Assembly: GCA_938027685.1 (NCBI GenBank)
Contig: CALJAM010000029.1
Location: 1-64,000 of the forward strand
Length of the DNA: 64,000 bases
Origin: an uncultured Bryobacteraceae bacterium
GTDB lineage: Bacteria; Acidobacteriota; Terriglobia; Bryobacterales; Bryobacteraceae
Reading direction: 5' to 3'
In this document: positions 41,265-50,406 of the stretch, piece by piece
Layout: the number at the start of each line of letters is the position of its first letter
Position numbering within the stretch: the stretch's first letter is position 1
The notes under the pieces: model-generated
What the model was told of the DNA's origin: nothing
Databases searched by the model: none
Seen by the model: the letters and a program-made list of their open reading frames with translations, nothing else
Translations under genes and position numbers: made by a program

Positions 41265-42745
41265 GCAGCGCCTCCGGTAGCCAGGCGCATGACGGCTTCT
41301 TCGGTGGCCTCGCCGCGAGGCAGCTCGCCGGTGACGCGGCCGCGGTGCATGACGAGGATGCGGTCGGCGAGGCCGAGGACCTCCTCGAGCTCGGAAGAGA
41401 CGAGAACGACGGCTGCGCCACGGGCAGCGAGGCGGCGGATGAGTTGATAGACCTCGGCTTTGGCGCCGACGTCGATGCCGCGAGTCGGCTCATCCATCAG
41501 AAAGACTCGGGCTTGCGCGAGCAGCCAGCGCGCGAGCACGACCTTCTGCTGATTGCCGCCGCTCAGGGAGGCCACGGGAAGGCGGGCGCCGGGCGCGCGG
41601 ATGCGCAATTCCTGCATGAGAGCCTGTGAGCGGGCCAGTTCCTCGGACGGGCGCAGCAGAAAACGGCGGTAAGAAGGCAGCACGAGGTTCCAGAACACGG
41701 GGGCGCCCGGGATGAGCCCCTTGCTCTTGCGGTCGTCCGGGACGAGAGCGATGCCGAGGCGAATGGCGTCGAGCGGGCAGCGAATGCGGACGGGGCGGTC
41801 GTCGACCCAAATCTGACCCGCCTCAGCCGGGGGTGCGCCGAAGAGGGCCTCCAGCAGCTCCGTGCGACCCGCGCCGACTAGACCGGCCAGGCCGAGGATT
41901 TCTCCAGCGCGGACATGGAAGCTGACATCCTGAAAACGTTTGCGGCTTGACAAGGCCCGGACGCGCAGCACCGGGGGGCCTGAGGGCGGCGGCCCGGGAG
42001 GCGGGAACTGTTCTTGGGCCGGGCGCCCCACGATGTGGCGAATGAGCAGGTCGGGCGGCATCTCGGATACGGGGGCAGAAACCACGCGGCGGCCGTCGCG
42101 CAGGACGGTGACGCGGTCAGCGGTCTGGTAAATTTCACGGAGCCGATGAGTGATGTAAACCACGCTGACGCCGCGCTGCCTGAGGCGGGCGATGACCTGG
42201 AACAGGCGCGAGACCTCGTGTTCGGAGAGAGCGGCGGTGGGCTCGTCCATGATGACGAGGCGGGCCTGGAAAGCCAGGGCGCGGGCGATTTCTACCAGTT
42301 GCTGCTCGCCGACGCTCAGGCGGCCGACGGGAAGATCGGGCTCGAGCGGGCGGCCCAGCTCAGCCAGCAGCTGGTGCGCGCGCTCCCGCATCTTCGGCCA
42401 GTCCACCAGGCGAAGCTCAGCCAACGGGTGGCGCCCCAGGAAGATGTTTTCGGCCACACTGAGCTGGGGGACGAGGGCGAGCTCTTGATGCACGAAAGCG
42501 ATGCCGAGCTGTTGAGCGCGACGCGGATCCAAGTCAGGCAGGGCACGGCCCTCCCATAGGATGCGGCCGGCGTCGGGCCGGAGGACGCCGCTGGCGATGT
42601 TCATGAGGGTGGACTTGCCCGCCCCGTTCTCGCCCACCAGTGCGTGAACTTCGCCGGGCAAAACCTCGAAGCTGACGCCGTCCAGAGCGCGCGCGCCGCC
42701 GAAGGATTTCGAGATCTCCCGCATTTCCAACAAGGGCGGCGTCAT
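41261..42745 (-). CDS. Sugar ABC transporter ATPase with two nucleotide-binding domains (RbsA-like)
   Basis: A 494-residue tandem ATPase of the CUT2 sugar importer class. First domain: Walker A GENGAGKSTLMNI, signature LSVGEQQLVEIARAL, Walker B LVIMDEPTAAL. Second domain: the degenerate Walker A GLVGAGRTELLEALFG, typical of RbsA/MglA, with LSGGNQQKVVLARWL and FLMDEPTRGIDVGAK. Start 42745 forms an ATGA overlap with the LacI-family gene, so regulator and transporter are translationally coupled. An upstream in-frame ATG within the regulator gene is rejected. Confidence 0.94.
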   Translation of the reverse strand: MTPPLLEMREISKSFGGARALDGVSFEVLPGEVHALVGENGAGKSTLMNIASGVLRPDAGRILWEGRALPDLDPRRAQQLGIAFVHQELALVPQLSVAENIFLGRHPLAELRLVDWPKMRERAHQLLAELGRPLEPDLPVGRLSVGEQQLVEIARALAFQARLVIMDEPTAALSEHEVSRLFQVIARLRQRGVSVVYITHRLREIYQTADRVTVLRDGRRVVSAPVSEMPPDLLIRHIVGRPAQEQFPPPGPPPSGPPVLRVRALSSRKRFQDVSFHVRAGEILGLAGLVGAGRTELLEALFGAPPAEAGQIWVDDRPVRIRCPLDAIRLGIALVPDDRKSKGLIPGAPVFWNLVLPSYRRFLLRPSEELARSQALMQELRIRAPGARLPVASLSGGNQQKVVLARWLLAQARVFLMDEPTRGIDVGAKAEVYQLIRRLAARGAAVVLVSSELEEVLGLADRILVMHRGRVTGELPRGEATEEAVMRLATGGAA

Positions 42746-43761
42746 CGGGGCTCCGGGCAAGGCGGGGGTGCAGTGGACTGGCGAAGGATGAGTTCGCCGG
42801 GGACACGGATGATCTCTTCGGCCTGCTGGCCTTCGATGAGTTTCAGGAGGATTTCGGCGGCCAGGCGGCCCATCTGGCGGCGCGGCTGCCTGATGGTAGT
42901 GAGGGGCGGATCGGAGTATTCGGCGACAAAGAGGTCATCGAAGCCGACCAGCGAGATGTCGCGCGGGACGCGCAGTCCCGCCTCGCGGATGGCTTTCAGG
43001 GCGCCGAGCGCGGACATGTCGTTGTAGCAGAAGACGGCGGTAGGCGGGTCGGCGAGAGCGAGCAGCTTTGTCATCGCCTCGTAGCCGCCTTCGGGGCGCC
43101 CGTCACCGTGACTGACCAACTCGGGGAGGAAGGGCAGCCCGCCGCAGTCGAGGGCCTCGCGATAGCCCGCGAAGCGTTCGCTGTCGGACTGGTAGCCGAA
43201 GCGGTCGCCGAGGTAAGCGATGCGGCGGTGACCGAGGCGAACCAGCAGCTCGGTGGCTTGGCGGCTGGCCTCGAAGTTGGCGATCATGACCGAGTGGACG
43301 AACTGGCCGGGGTGCTGGTTGTTGACGAGGACGATGGGGACCTGCATGGAGGAGAGCATGGGGGTGTAGAGGGCGCCGACGCGGGAGGAGGTGACGACGA
43401 TGCCGTCGACGCGGTGTTCGGCGAAGGAGCGGACCACGTTCATTTCGCGTTCGGGGTCAGCGTTGGAGTTGGCGAGGAAGACCGAGTAACGGTGCTCGTT
43501 GGCGGCCTCCTCGATGCCGGAGACGACCTCGGCGACGAAGGGGTCGGCGATGGTGGTGACGACGACGCCGACGGTCTGGGTTCGTCTAGTTACGAGCGAG
43601 CGGGCTACGGCGCTGGCGGTATAGCCTTTCTCCTGGGCGATCTTTTGGATGCGGGCGATGGTTTCCGGCTTGAGCAAGGGGCTGTTGCGCAGGGCGCGGG
43701 AGACGGTGGAGTGGGAGACTCCGGCAGCGGCGGCGATGTCCTTGATGGAGACTTTCCGCAA
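42742..43761 (-). CDS. LacI-family repressor of the inositol/phytate regulon
   Basis: A 339-residue LacI/GalR regulator. The helix-turn-helix VSIKDIAAAAGVSHSTVSRA and hinge region KGYTASAVARSL are at the N-terminus. The ligand-binding core follows (GVVVTTIADPFVAEVVSGIE, LLVRLGHRRIAYLGDRFGYQ, ISLVGFDD). No in-frame ATG precedes the helix-turn-helix downstream of the promoter. TTG at 43761 is the best start and lies within about 10 bp of the promoter -10, implying a nearly leaderless mRNA. It heads the ten-gene minus-strand operon. Operators at 43758-43770 and 43860-43872 suggest it represses itself, the catabolic operon and the divergent receptor-phytase operon. Inducer unknown, presumably inositol or a derivative. 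Confidence 0.9.
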   Translation of the reverse strand: MRKVSIKDIAAAAGVSHSTVSRALRNSPLLKPETIARIQKIAQEKGYTASAVARSLVTRRTQTVGVVVTTIADPFVAEVVSGIEEAANEHRYSVFLANSNADPEREMNVVRSFAEHRVDGIVVTSSRVGALYTPMLSSMQVPIVLVNNQHPGQFVHSVMIANFEASRQATELLVRLGHRRIAYLGDRFGYQSDSERFAGYREALDCGGLPFLPELVSHGDGRPEGGYEAMTKLLALADPPTAVFCYNDMSALGALKAIREAGLRVPRDISLVGFDDLFVAEYSDPPLTTIRQPRRQMGRLAAEILLKLIEGQQAEEIIRVPGELILRQSTAPPPCPEPR

Positions 43762-43770
43762 ACGTGTCCA
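43758..43770 (-). promoter_or_regulatory. Predicted LacI-family operator O1
   Basis: On the minus strand TGGACACGTTTGC lies immediately after the -10 and overlaps the TTG start of the repressor gene. It has the central ACGT common in LacI/GalR operators and differs at a single base from the site at 43860-43872. Confidence 0.6.
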
Positions 43771-43799
43771 TTGTATGCGAGGCCCGAGCCGGCTGTCAA
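43770..43799 (-). promoter_or_regulatory. Promoter of the inositol operon
   Basis: On the minus strand a perfect -35 TTGACA (43794-43799) and TACAAT (43770-43775, 5 of 6) are spaced 18 bp. This is one of the strongest promoter-like sites in the window and lies directly before the regulator gene and operator O1. Confidence 0.8.
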
Positions 43800-43822
43800 C
43801 GGGTTTGCGGATGCGTTTGGCC

Positions 43823-43851
43823 TTGACAGGAGCCCGCCGGGGGTGTAAGGT
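43823..43851 (+). promoter_or_regulatory. Promoter of the receptor-phytase operon
   Basis: TTGACA (43823-43828, perfect) and TAAGGT (43846-43851, weak) with 17-bp spacing. The expected start is near 43858, next to operator O2 and about 128 bp before the receptor ATG. Confidence 0.6.
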
Positions 43852-43859
43852 AAGCAGCG

Positions 43860-43872
43860 TGGACACGTCTGC
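43860..43872 (+). promoter_or_regulatory. Predicted LacI-family operator O2
   Basis: TGGACACGTCTGC lies at about +2 to +14 of the rightward promoter. It matches 12 of 13 positions of the site at the leftward promoter and is in the same position relative to that promoter, which supports one repressor acting on both divergent operons. Confidence 0.6.
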
Positions 43873-43985
43873 AAAAGGCGGGGCAGGCCTCGATCCGCTC
43901 GCGCCCATTCTTGTGCATTCCTTAGCCTGGCGGTCATCACTCCTTAACGCCAGGAGGCTTCACTAATTCCTTCAGGAGGCTGAGC

Positions 43986-46900
43986 ATGAGGTTTTCAAGC
44001 TGGAGTCGGCGCCGGGCGGCGCCGGCAGTGCTAGCGGTGTGGCTGACGATTCCCGGCAGCCTGCGGGGGCAGTTTGAAACCGCGACCGTGCTGGGCACCC
44101 TCCGCGATCCAACGGGCGCGGTGGTGACCCGGGCCAAGGTCACGCTGGAGAACCTGGACACGGGCATCACGTCCGTCACCCAGACGGACGAGATGGGCAA
44201 CTACTACTTCTTTAACGTGCGCGTGGGAACCTACCGGGTGCGGGCGGAGGCGCCCGGCTTCAAGCTGGCGGTGGCCGACGCCTTCTCGGTCGCGGTTGCC
44301 GCCCGGCAGCGCGTGGATCTGACGCTGGAGGTGGGCACGGCGACCGAGAGCATCACGGTCACCGGCGCGGCGCTGGCTCTGGAAACAGAAACGAGCTCGC
44401 GCGGCACGATCGTGAGCACGCAGCAGGTGGTGAACCTGCCGCTGAACGGGCGGGCGTACGCGGACCTGGCGCTTCTGGCCCCGGGCGTGCGGCGCAGCGT
44501 GATTGCCAGCTCTCGCGACGCCTCGTTCAACGTGAACGGGATGCGCAGCTCGCAGAACAACTTCCTGCTGGACGGCGTGGACAACAATGCCTACGGGACC
44601 TCGAATCAAGGCTTCTCGAATCAAGTGGTGCAGATCACGCCCGACGCCATGCAGGAATTCCGGCTGGAAACGAACAACTTCAGTGCGGAGTACGGCCGGG
44701 CCGGCGGGGCGGTCATCAACGCCACCATCCGTAGCGGGACCAACGAATTTCACGGGGCGCTGTGGGAGTACATCCGGAACACCCGACTGAACGCTACGGG
44801 ATTCTTCAAGCCGGTGCAAAACCGCAAGCCGGTGTTGATCCAGAACCAGTTCGGCGGGGCGCTGGGCGGTCCCATCCGCCGCGAGAAGGCCTTCTTCTTC
44901 GCCGATTACGAGGGCTTCCGGAGGGTGTCGCGCACGGTGACCTTCGCCACGCTGCCCACGCTCGACATGCGCAGAGGCCTTCTGGGCGTGCCCATCATGA
45001 ACCCGTACACCGGGGAGCGGTACATGGACGGCGTGGTGCCGGAGCGGGTGATCACGCGCTTTGCGCGCGAGGTGCTGAACGACCTGCCGGCCCCCAATCG
45101 TCCGGGCCTGGCGAACAATTTCCAAAGCGAGCCGCGGCGCACCGAACAGACCGACAAGGGCGACATCCGGCTCGATTACTATTTCAGCTCCAAGCTCACG
45201 GGTTTCCTGCGTTACAGTCACCGGCTTATGAACAACTTCGAACCGCCGGCGGTTCCGGGTCCTTCGGGCGGCAACGCGAACGCGGACGTGCGAGTGATGA
45301 ACTGGCAGTGGGCCTGGGGAGGCACTTACACGCTGAGCCCGACCGCGCTGATCGAGTTCCGCATGGGCGTTTCGCTGACCGAGGGCGGGAAGTTCCCGAT
45401 GTTCCGCGGAACTCCGACGATCGGCGAGCGGTTCGGGATCCCGAACATTCCCAAGCACCCGCTTTATACGGGCGGCATACCGGCCCAGAACATTACCGGT
45501 TTTACGCAGTTGGGCATCCAGTCGAGCAACCCGCAGTTCCAGAATCCGTTCGTGGTGAATCCCAAGTTGAATTACGCGAAGGTCGTCGGCCGGCATTCGC
45601 TCAAGATGGGCTACGAGCACCAGCGCATCAACACGGACATCGAGGACTTCCATCCCAAGTACGGCCGCGACAGTTACGGAGGCCGGTTTTCGCGGGTTCC
45701 GGGCACGCCGACCTCCGACATGCAGTATCTGGCGGACTTTCTGTTCGGTGCACGGTCGCGGTACGAGTTGACGAATTTCCAGGTGATGGACTACCGCCAG
45801 AGGATGCATTTCTGGTACCTACAGGACGACATCAAGGCGACGCCGCGCCTGACTCTGAACGTGGGAGTCCGTTACGAGTTCGCCACGCCCCAATACGAGG
45901 GGCAGAACCGGATTACCAACTTCGACGCGGTAGCGGTCAAGCTGGTGCAGGCGGAGCCGGGTTCGTTGTATCGCCGGGCGCTGGTACACCCGGACAAGAC
46001 CAACTGGGCGCCGCGCGTGGGGCTGGCTTACACGCTGACCCGTCGCACGGTGATTCGGACGGCGTACGGCATCAGTTACATGCATTTCCACCGACTGGGC
46101 GGGGAAAACATCCTGGCGTACAATCTGCCATGGATCCTGAATCCGATCATCGACCAATTGCCGCCGACGGTAGCGGGGTCGGGCCTGCCGCTCTGCACCA
46201 GCACACGTCAGAGTCCGTTCGAGTGCTTCCGCACGACGGAGATGGGCTACCCGGACAACTTCCTCTCGCTGGCGAACATCAACGTGATCGGCGTGCGGAC
46301 CAACCACATCCCTCCCAATACGCCCACGGCCTACACACAGAGCTGGCATTTCACGATCCAGAGGGAGCTGGCGCGGGATCTGGTTCTGGACCTGGCCTAC
46401 GTAGGGAACCGTAGCGTGCACCTGCCGATTCTGGGCGATTACAACCAGGCGAGGCCCAACCAGCCGAACGAGAATCTGCCGGTTCAGGCGCGGCGGCCTA
46501 TTCAGAACTTCGGTTACATTCAGATCTGCTTCAACGGCGGCTTCCTGAACTATCACGCCTTTCAGTCCAAGCTGGAGCGGAGGTTGGCGGGCGGTTTCTA
46601 CCTGCTGAACTCCTTCACCTGGTCGAAGGGGATCGACAACGCCTCGGGACACCTGGAGGCACACAACGGCGACAACTCGCGCGTGAACTATCGCGACCTT
46701 AAGAACGAGAAGGGCGTCTCGGGTTATCACCAGCCTTTTATCAACGTGACCACAGTGCTGTGGGATCTTCCCTACGGAAGGGGCCGAAGGTTCGGGGCCT
46801 CGGCGCATCCTGTGCTCAACGGGGTCCTCGGGGGCTGGCGGCTGGCCGTGATCAACTTTGCTTACGCGGGAATGCCGGTGAACCTGAGTTATAATCCGGC

Positions 46901-47285
46901 CTCGCAGTTTCAGGTGAGCTCGGCGCCTACGTACCGGCCGAACATCACAGGCGATCCGATGATGCCGAAGGGCGAGCGGCGCGCGGAGCGTTGGTTGAAC
47001 CCGGCGACGGTACAGATTCCGACCGATCCTTCGCGGCCGTTCGGCAACGCGGGTCGCAACATCGCCGTGGGACCGCCGCTGCATCAGATGAATTTCGGTC
47101 TGCACAAGGATTTCCCGGTGCGGGAGGCGCGGCGGCTCGAAGTGCGCATGGAGGCGTTCAATTTCCTGAACAAGACAAACCTGGGCACGCCGAACGGCAA
47201 CCGCTCGAGCGCGGCCTTTGGTACGATTTCGTCGCTGGCGCAGCCGGCGCGGGAGGTTCAGCTCGCGGTGCGGTACGCGTTTTGA
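43986..47285 (+). CDS. TonB-dependent receptor (carboxypeptidase-regulatory-like/plug/barrel), first of the phytase operon
   Basis: A 1099-residue outer-membrane protein with signal peptide to about residue 29. A carboxypeptidase-regulatory-like domain follows at about 30-115 (TVLGTLRDPTGAVVTRAKVT, YYFFNVRVGTYRVRAEAPGF). A plug-like region spans about 120-240 (VVNLPLNGRAYADLALLAPG, NNFLLDGVDNNAYG, EYGRAGGAVINATIRSGTNE), and the rest is a long beta barrel ending in aromatic VRYAF. This is the Oar-like class abundant in acidobacteria. AGGAGG lies upstream of the ATG. Transcription is predicted from the LacI-controlled promoter at 43823. Located two genes ahead of a phytase, it is a candidate importer of inositol phosphates or of the complexes they form. 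Confidence 0.9.
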   Translation: MRFSSWSRRRAAPAVLAVWLTIPGSLRGQFETATVLGTLRDPTGAVVTRAKVTLENLDTGITSVTQTDEMGNYYFFNVRVGTYRVRAEAPGFKLAVADAFSVAVAARQRVDLTLEVGTATESITVTGAALALETETSSRGTIVSTQQVVNLPLNGRAYADLALLAPGVRRSVIASSRDASFNVNGMRSSQNNFLLDGVDNNAYGTSNQGFSNQVVQITPDAMQEFRLETNNFSAEYGRAGGAVINATIRSGTNEFHGALWEYIRNTRLNATGFFKPVQNRKPVLIQNQFGGALGGPIRREKAFFFADYEGFRRVSRTVTFATLPTLDMRRGLLGVPIMNPYTGERYMDGVVPERVITRFAREVLNDLPAPNRPGLANNFQSEPRRTEQTDKGDIRLDYYFSSKLTGFLRYSHRLMNNFEPPAVPGPSGGNANADVRVMNWQWAWGGTYTLSPTALIEFRMGVSLTEGGKFPMFRGTPTIGERFGIPNIPKHPLYTGGIPAQNITGFTQLGIQSSNPQFQNPFVVNPKLNYAKVVGRHSLKMGYEHQRINTDIEDFHPKYGRDSYGGRFSRVPGTPTSDMQYLADFLFGARSRYELTNFQVMDYRQRMHFWYLQDDIKATPRLTLNVGVRYEFATPQYEGQNRITNFDAVAVKLVQAEPGSLYRRALVHPDKTNWAPRVGLAYTLTRRTVIRTAYGISYMHFHRLGGENILAYNLPWILNPIIDQLPPTVAGSGLPLCTSTRQSPFECFRTTEMGYPDNFLSLANINVIGVRTNHIPPNTPTAYTQSWHFTIQRELARDLVLDLAYVGNRSVHLPILGDYNQARPNQPNENLPVQARRPIQNFGYIQICFNGGFLNYHAFQSKLERRLAGGFYLLNSFTWSKGIDNASGHLEAHNGDNSRVNYRDLKNEKGVSGYHQPFINVTTVLWDLPYGRGRRFGASAHPVLNGVLGGWRLAVINFAYAGMPVNLSYNPASQFQVSSAPTYRPNITGDPMMPKGERRAERWLNPATVQIPTDPSRPFGNAGRNIAVGPPLHQMNFGLHKDFPVREARRLEVRMEAFNFLNKTNLGTPNGNRSSAAFGTISSLAQPAREVQLAVRYAF

Positions 47286-47394
47286 GGCGGGCGGCCGGCC
47301 GGCAATGTGGAGGTCCGCGCGTACCGCGGGGATTGAATGTCTGCACCGGGCCGCCGGGCGGCCCGGAGCGAAGGCAGACGGACGGGAGGCAAGA

Positions 47395-50367
47395 ATGAGG
47401 TTAGTCTCGGTTCTGAGCATTATCCTGCTGGCCGCAGGGTGGTTATGCGGTCAGGGCACTCTGGCCACTTTGAACGGGACCGTCACGGACCCAACCGGCG
47501 CAATCATCGCGGGAGCCACGGTGGCGGCCGAGCATGAGGAAACCGGTCTGAGGCGGCAGGTGACCACCTCAGCCGCAGGGACCTACGTGGTCGCGCAATT
47601 GCCCATCGGCACGTGGCGGGTCACAATCGAGGCGCCCGGGTTCCGGCCGGTGCGCTTCGAAAAGATCGTGCTTCAGGTAGGCGACGTGCGGACCCTGGAC
47701 GCACAGCTCGAGGTAGCGACGATCCGGGCTGAAGTCGAGGTGCGGGAGACACCGGTCCCGCTGGAGCGTACGACGGCGGCCCTCGGCACGGTGATCGCTT
47801 CGCAACAGGTGCGAGAGATCCCATTGAACGGGCGGCACTGGGCGAGCTTGATGGCGCTGGCGCCGGGAGCGATCAACACCGGCGACGGTAGTCAGCAGAC
47901 CATCCGCTTCGTGGGACGAGCTCGGGATGACAACAATTGGACCTTCGACGGCCTGGACGCCACCGGGGTCAAGGATCCGCGCCAGGAGGCCGCGCTGCGG
48001 TTGATCATTTCGACGGACGCGATCGCCGAGTTCCGGGTGAATGCCAGCCTGTATTCGGCCGAATTCGGCGGCGGGGCGGGAGCGAACGTGAGCCTGGTCT
48101 CCAAGTCGGGGACCAACGAGTTCCACGGAAGCCTGTTCGAGTTCGTGCGGAACGACAAACTGGATGCGCGCAACTTCTTCGATGCGGCCAAGCCGGCCTT
48201 TCGGCTGAATCAGTTCGGCGGTAATCTGGGCGGACCGATCGTGCGCAACCGCACCTTTTTCTTCGCGAACTACGAGGGACTAAGGCAGCGGTTGGGGCAG
48301 ACGCTTTACGCCAGTGTGCCGAGCGCCGCCTATCGGGAGCGGGCGCTGGCCACCTCGCCGGCCGTCCGTCCCATCATCGAGGCTTATCCGAAGGGAATGC
48401 GGCCGCTGGCCGATCCCAACATCGACGAGCTCTGGGTCAACCGATCACAGGCCTGGCGCGAGGACTCCGGTATGCTGCGCATTGATCATCGTGTCACGGA
48501 TTCCGACCTTTTGTTCGGACGCTTCAACGTGGACGACGGACTGATTGACGCACCGCGCAGCGTGCTAGAGGTGGACCGACAGGAGAGTGCGTTCCGGCCG
48601 TCTAGCTTTGCGTTGCAATACCAGCGAATTTTTTCGCCCACGGTGATCAATGAGTATCGAGCGGGATACAACCGCTCGGCGCTGACCCGTTCCAGTTACG
48701 GTCCCCTGGGCCCTTCGATCAGCGTGCCGGGATTCATGACCCTGAACAGCACCAGCCTGCTGATCGAGAAGCCGACCTCGTACTCGATGATTGACAATGT
48801 GACGTTAACCAGGGGCCGGCACACACTGAAGATGGGGGTGGAAGTGCGCCGGGTCCATGTGAACGTCGCGGACCCGGCAGTGCACACGACATCGATCACT
48901 TTCGCCAGCCGCGACGATCTGGTCCGCAACCGGGTGGATTCTTTCAGCATCAACGCGGGCAGTCCGGTGCTGGGGGCGCGGCGCACGTGGCTGATGGGTT
49001 TCCTCCAGGACGATTTCAAGGTGCGGCGGAACCTGACGCTGAACATGGGCGCCCGGTACGAATACTACTCAGTGCCGCACGAAGTGAATCGACAGGAGCG
49101 GGTGTTCGACATGTGGGCCTGCCAGGGCTTCTGTCCGCCGGGTACGCCCTGGTTCTATCCGGATCGCAACAACATTGACCCGCGGGTGAGCATCGCCTGG
49201 GCGCCGGCAGCGCTCGGCGACAAGACGGTGTTCCGCGTCGGCGCAGGGGTATTCCACGGGCCGGGTCAAAACGATGATGTGAACGCCTCGCTGGATAACA
49301 TGGCGGAGCGCTATTCGCTGACGGCGCGGGACGTGACGGGCGGATTGAGTTTCCCCATCGATCGTTTCGTGCCGCTGGCGCGGTCGGGCGGGGTGACGCC
49401 GCGGTCGCTGCAGCGTGATCGCCGGGATATTTACAACATCCAGTGGGGTTTTTCCGTGCAGCAGCAGTTGCCCGCGGAGTTCATCATGCAGGTGGGTTAT
49501 CTGGGCAACCAGGGACACAAGCTGTTCGCGCGAACCTACATCAACGTGATCGATCCGGCGCTGGGTCGGCGGCCGCTGCCGGCATTCGGGCGGATAGACG
49601 AGAAGCGTAATGACGGCAACTCGAACTTCAACGCGTTGCAGGTCTCGCTGCATCGACGGTTCCGCGAGGGGTTCCTCTGGGGGACCGAGTACATGTGGTC
49701 GCATGCCATCAACGACGGGAACCTGGGCGGCGGGGAAGGCGCAGCGCCGCAGAACGTCAAATGCCGAGCTTGCGACCGCGGCAACAGCGCGCAGGACATC
49801 CGACACACCATCACCAGCAACTGGGTGCTGGAGTTGCCCTTCGGGCGCGGCAAGAGGTACGCGACCCACGGTACGGCGGCCAGACTGCTGGGCGGTTGGG
49901 AGCTGAGCGGGATCTGGACAGCGCGGACGGGTCGCGCAGTGAACATCAGCGTGTCGCGCAGCTCCTCGGCAGTGCCCGACGGCAATACGTCGAACCAGCG
50001 ACCCGACGTAGTATACGGCGTGCCGATGTACCCTCCGAATCGGACCAAAACCGAGAATTGGTTGAACATCGCGGCGTTTGCGACGCCGCGTGCGGGCACG
50101 TGGGGCAACGCGGGCCGGCACATTGCGCGGGGGCCGGGCCTGGTGCAGGTGGATCTCGCAGTGCACCGCAAGTTCCAACTGACTGAAAAGGCCAACCTGG
50201 CTTTTCGGGTCGAGTCGTTCAACTTGTTCAACCGTGCGCAGCTTGGCGATCCGAGCGCGAACATTTCGACGCCGGCGACGTTCGGACAGATTCGCAGCCC
50301 GCTGAACCGCACGATCGGCACGGGCACCTCCCGGCAGGTCCAGCTTGCGTTGCGGTTGAATTTCTAA
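47395..50367 (+). CDS. TonB-dependent receptor, second of the phytase operon
   Basis: A 990-residue Oar-like receptor. Signal MRLVSVLSIILLAAGWLCGQ is followed by a carboxypeptidase-regulatory-like domain (LNGTVTDPTGAIIAGATVAA, YVVAQLPIGTWRVTIEAPGF), a plug-like part (VREIPLNGRHWASLMALAPG, WTFDGLDATGVKD, EFGGGAGANVSLVSKSGTNE) and a barrel ending LALRLNF. Start 47395 has GGGAGG upstream; the longer in-frame extension into the previous gene is not used. It follows the first receptor by 109 bp and precedes the phytase by 39 bp. The two receptors are clearly different proteins, so this is not a recent duplication. Confidence 0.9.
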   Translation: MRLVSVLSIILLAAGWLCGQGTLATLNGTVTDPTGAIIAGATVAAEHEETGLRRQVTTSAAGTYVVAQLPIGTWRVTIEAPGFRPVRFEKIVLQVGDVRTLDAQLEVATIRAEVEVRETPVPLERTTAALGTVIASQQVREIPLNGRHWASLMALAPGAINTGDGSQQTIRFVGRARDDNNWTFDGLDATGVKDPRQEAALRLIISTDAIAEFRVNASLYSAEFGGGAGANVSLVSKSGTNEFHGSLFEFVRNDKLDARNFFDAAKPAFRLNQFGGNLGGPIVRNRTFFFANYEGLRQRLGQTLYASVPSAAYRERALATSPAVRPIIEAYPKGMRPLADPNIDELWVNRSQAWREDSGMLRIDHRVTDSDLLFGRFNVDDGLIDAPRSVLEVDRQESAFRPSSFALQYQRIFSPTVINEYRAGYNRSALTRSSYGPLGPSISVPGFMTLNSTSLLIEKPTSYSMIDNVTLTRGRHTLKMGVEVRRVHVNVADPAVHTTSITFASRDDLVRNRVDSFSINAGSPVLGARRTWLMGFLQDDFKVRRNLTLNMGARYEYYSVPHEVNRQERVFDMWACQGFCPPGTPWFYPDRNNIDPRVSIAWAPAALGDKTVFRVGAGVFHGPGQNDDVNASLDNMAERYSLTARDVTGGLSFPIDRFVPLARSGGVTPRSLQRDRRDIYNIQWGFSVQQQLPAEFIMQVGYLGNQGHKLFARTYINVIDPALGRRPLPAFGRIDEKRNDGNSNFNALQVSLHRRFREGFLWGTEYMWSHAINDGNLGGGEGAAPQNVKCRACDRGNSAQDIRHTITSNWVLELPFGRGKRYATHGTAARLLGGWELSGIWTARTGRAVNISVSRSSSAVPDGNTSNQRPDVVYGVPMYPPNRTKTENWLNIAAFATPRAGTWGNAGRHIARGPGLVQVDLAVHRKFQLTEKANLAFRVESFNLFNRAQLGDPSANISTPATFGQIRSPLNRTIGTGTSRQVQLALRLNF

Positions 50368-50406
50368 AAGCCCCAAGAGGCGGCGAGGTCAACTGGAGCG
50401 AAAGGA

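Noticed and set aside
43771-43771. ATG at 43769-43771 (minus strand) as the start of the LacI-family gene
   Set aside because: It is in a different reading frame from the helix-turn-helix and lies within the -10 element.
44031-47420. Two long minus-strand frames of 592 and 533 codons
   Set aside because: Both are antisense to the first receptor and rich in Arg, His and Val; they are shadow frames.
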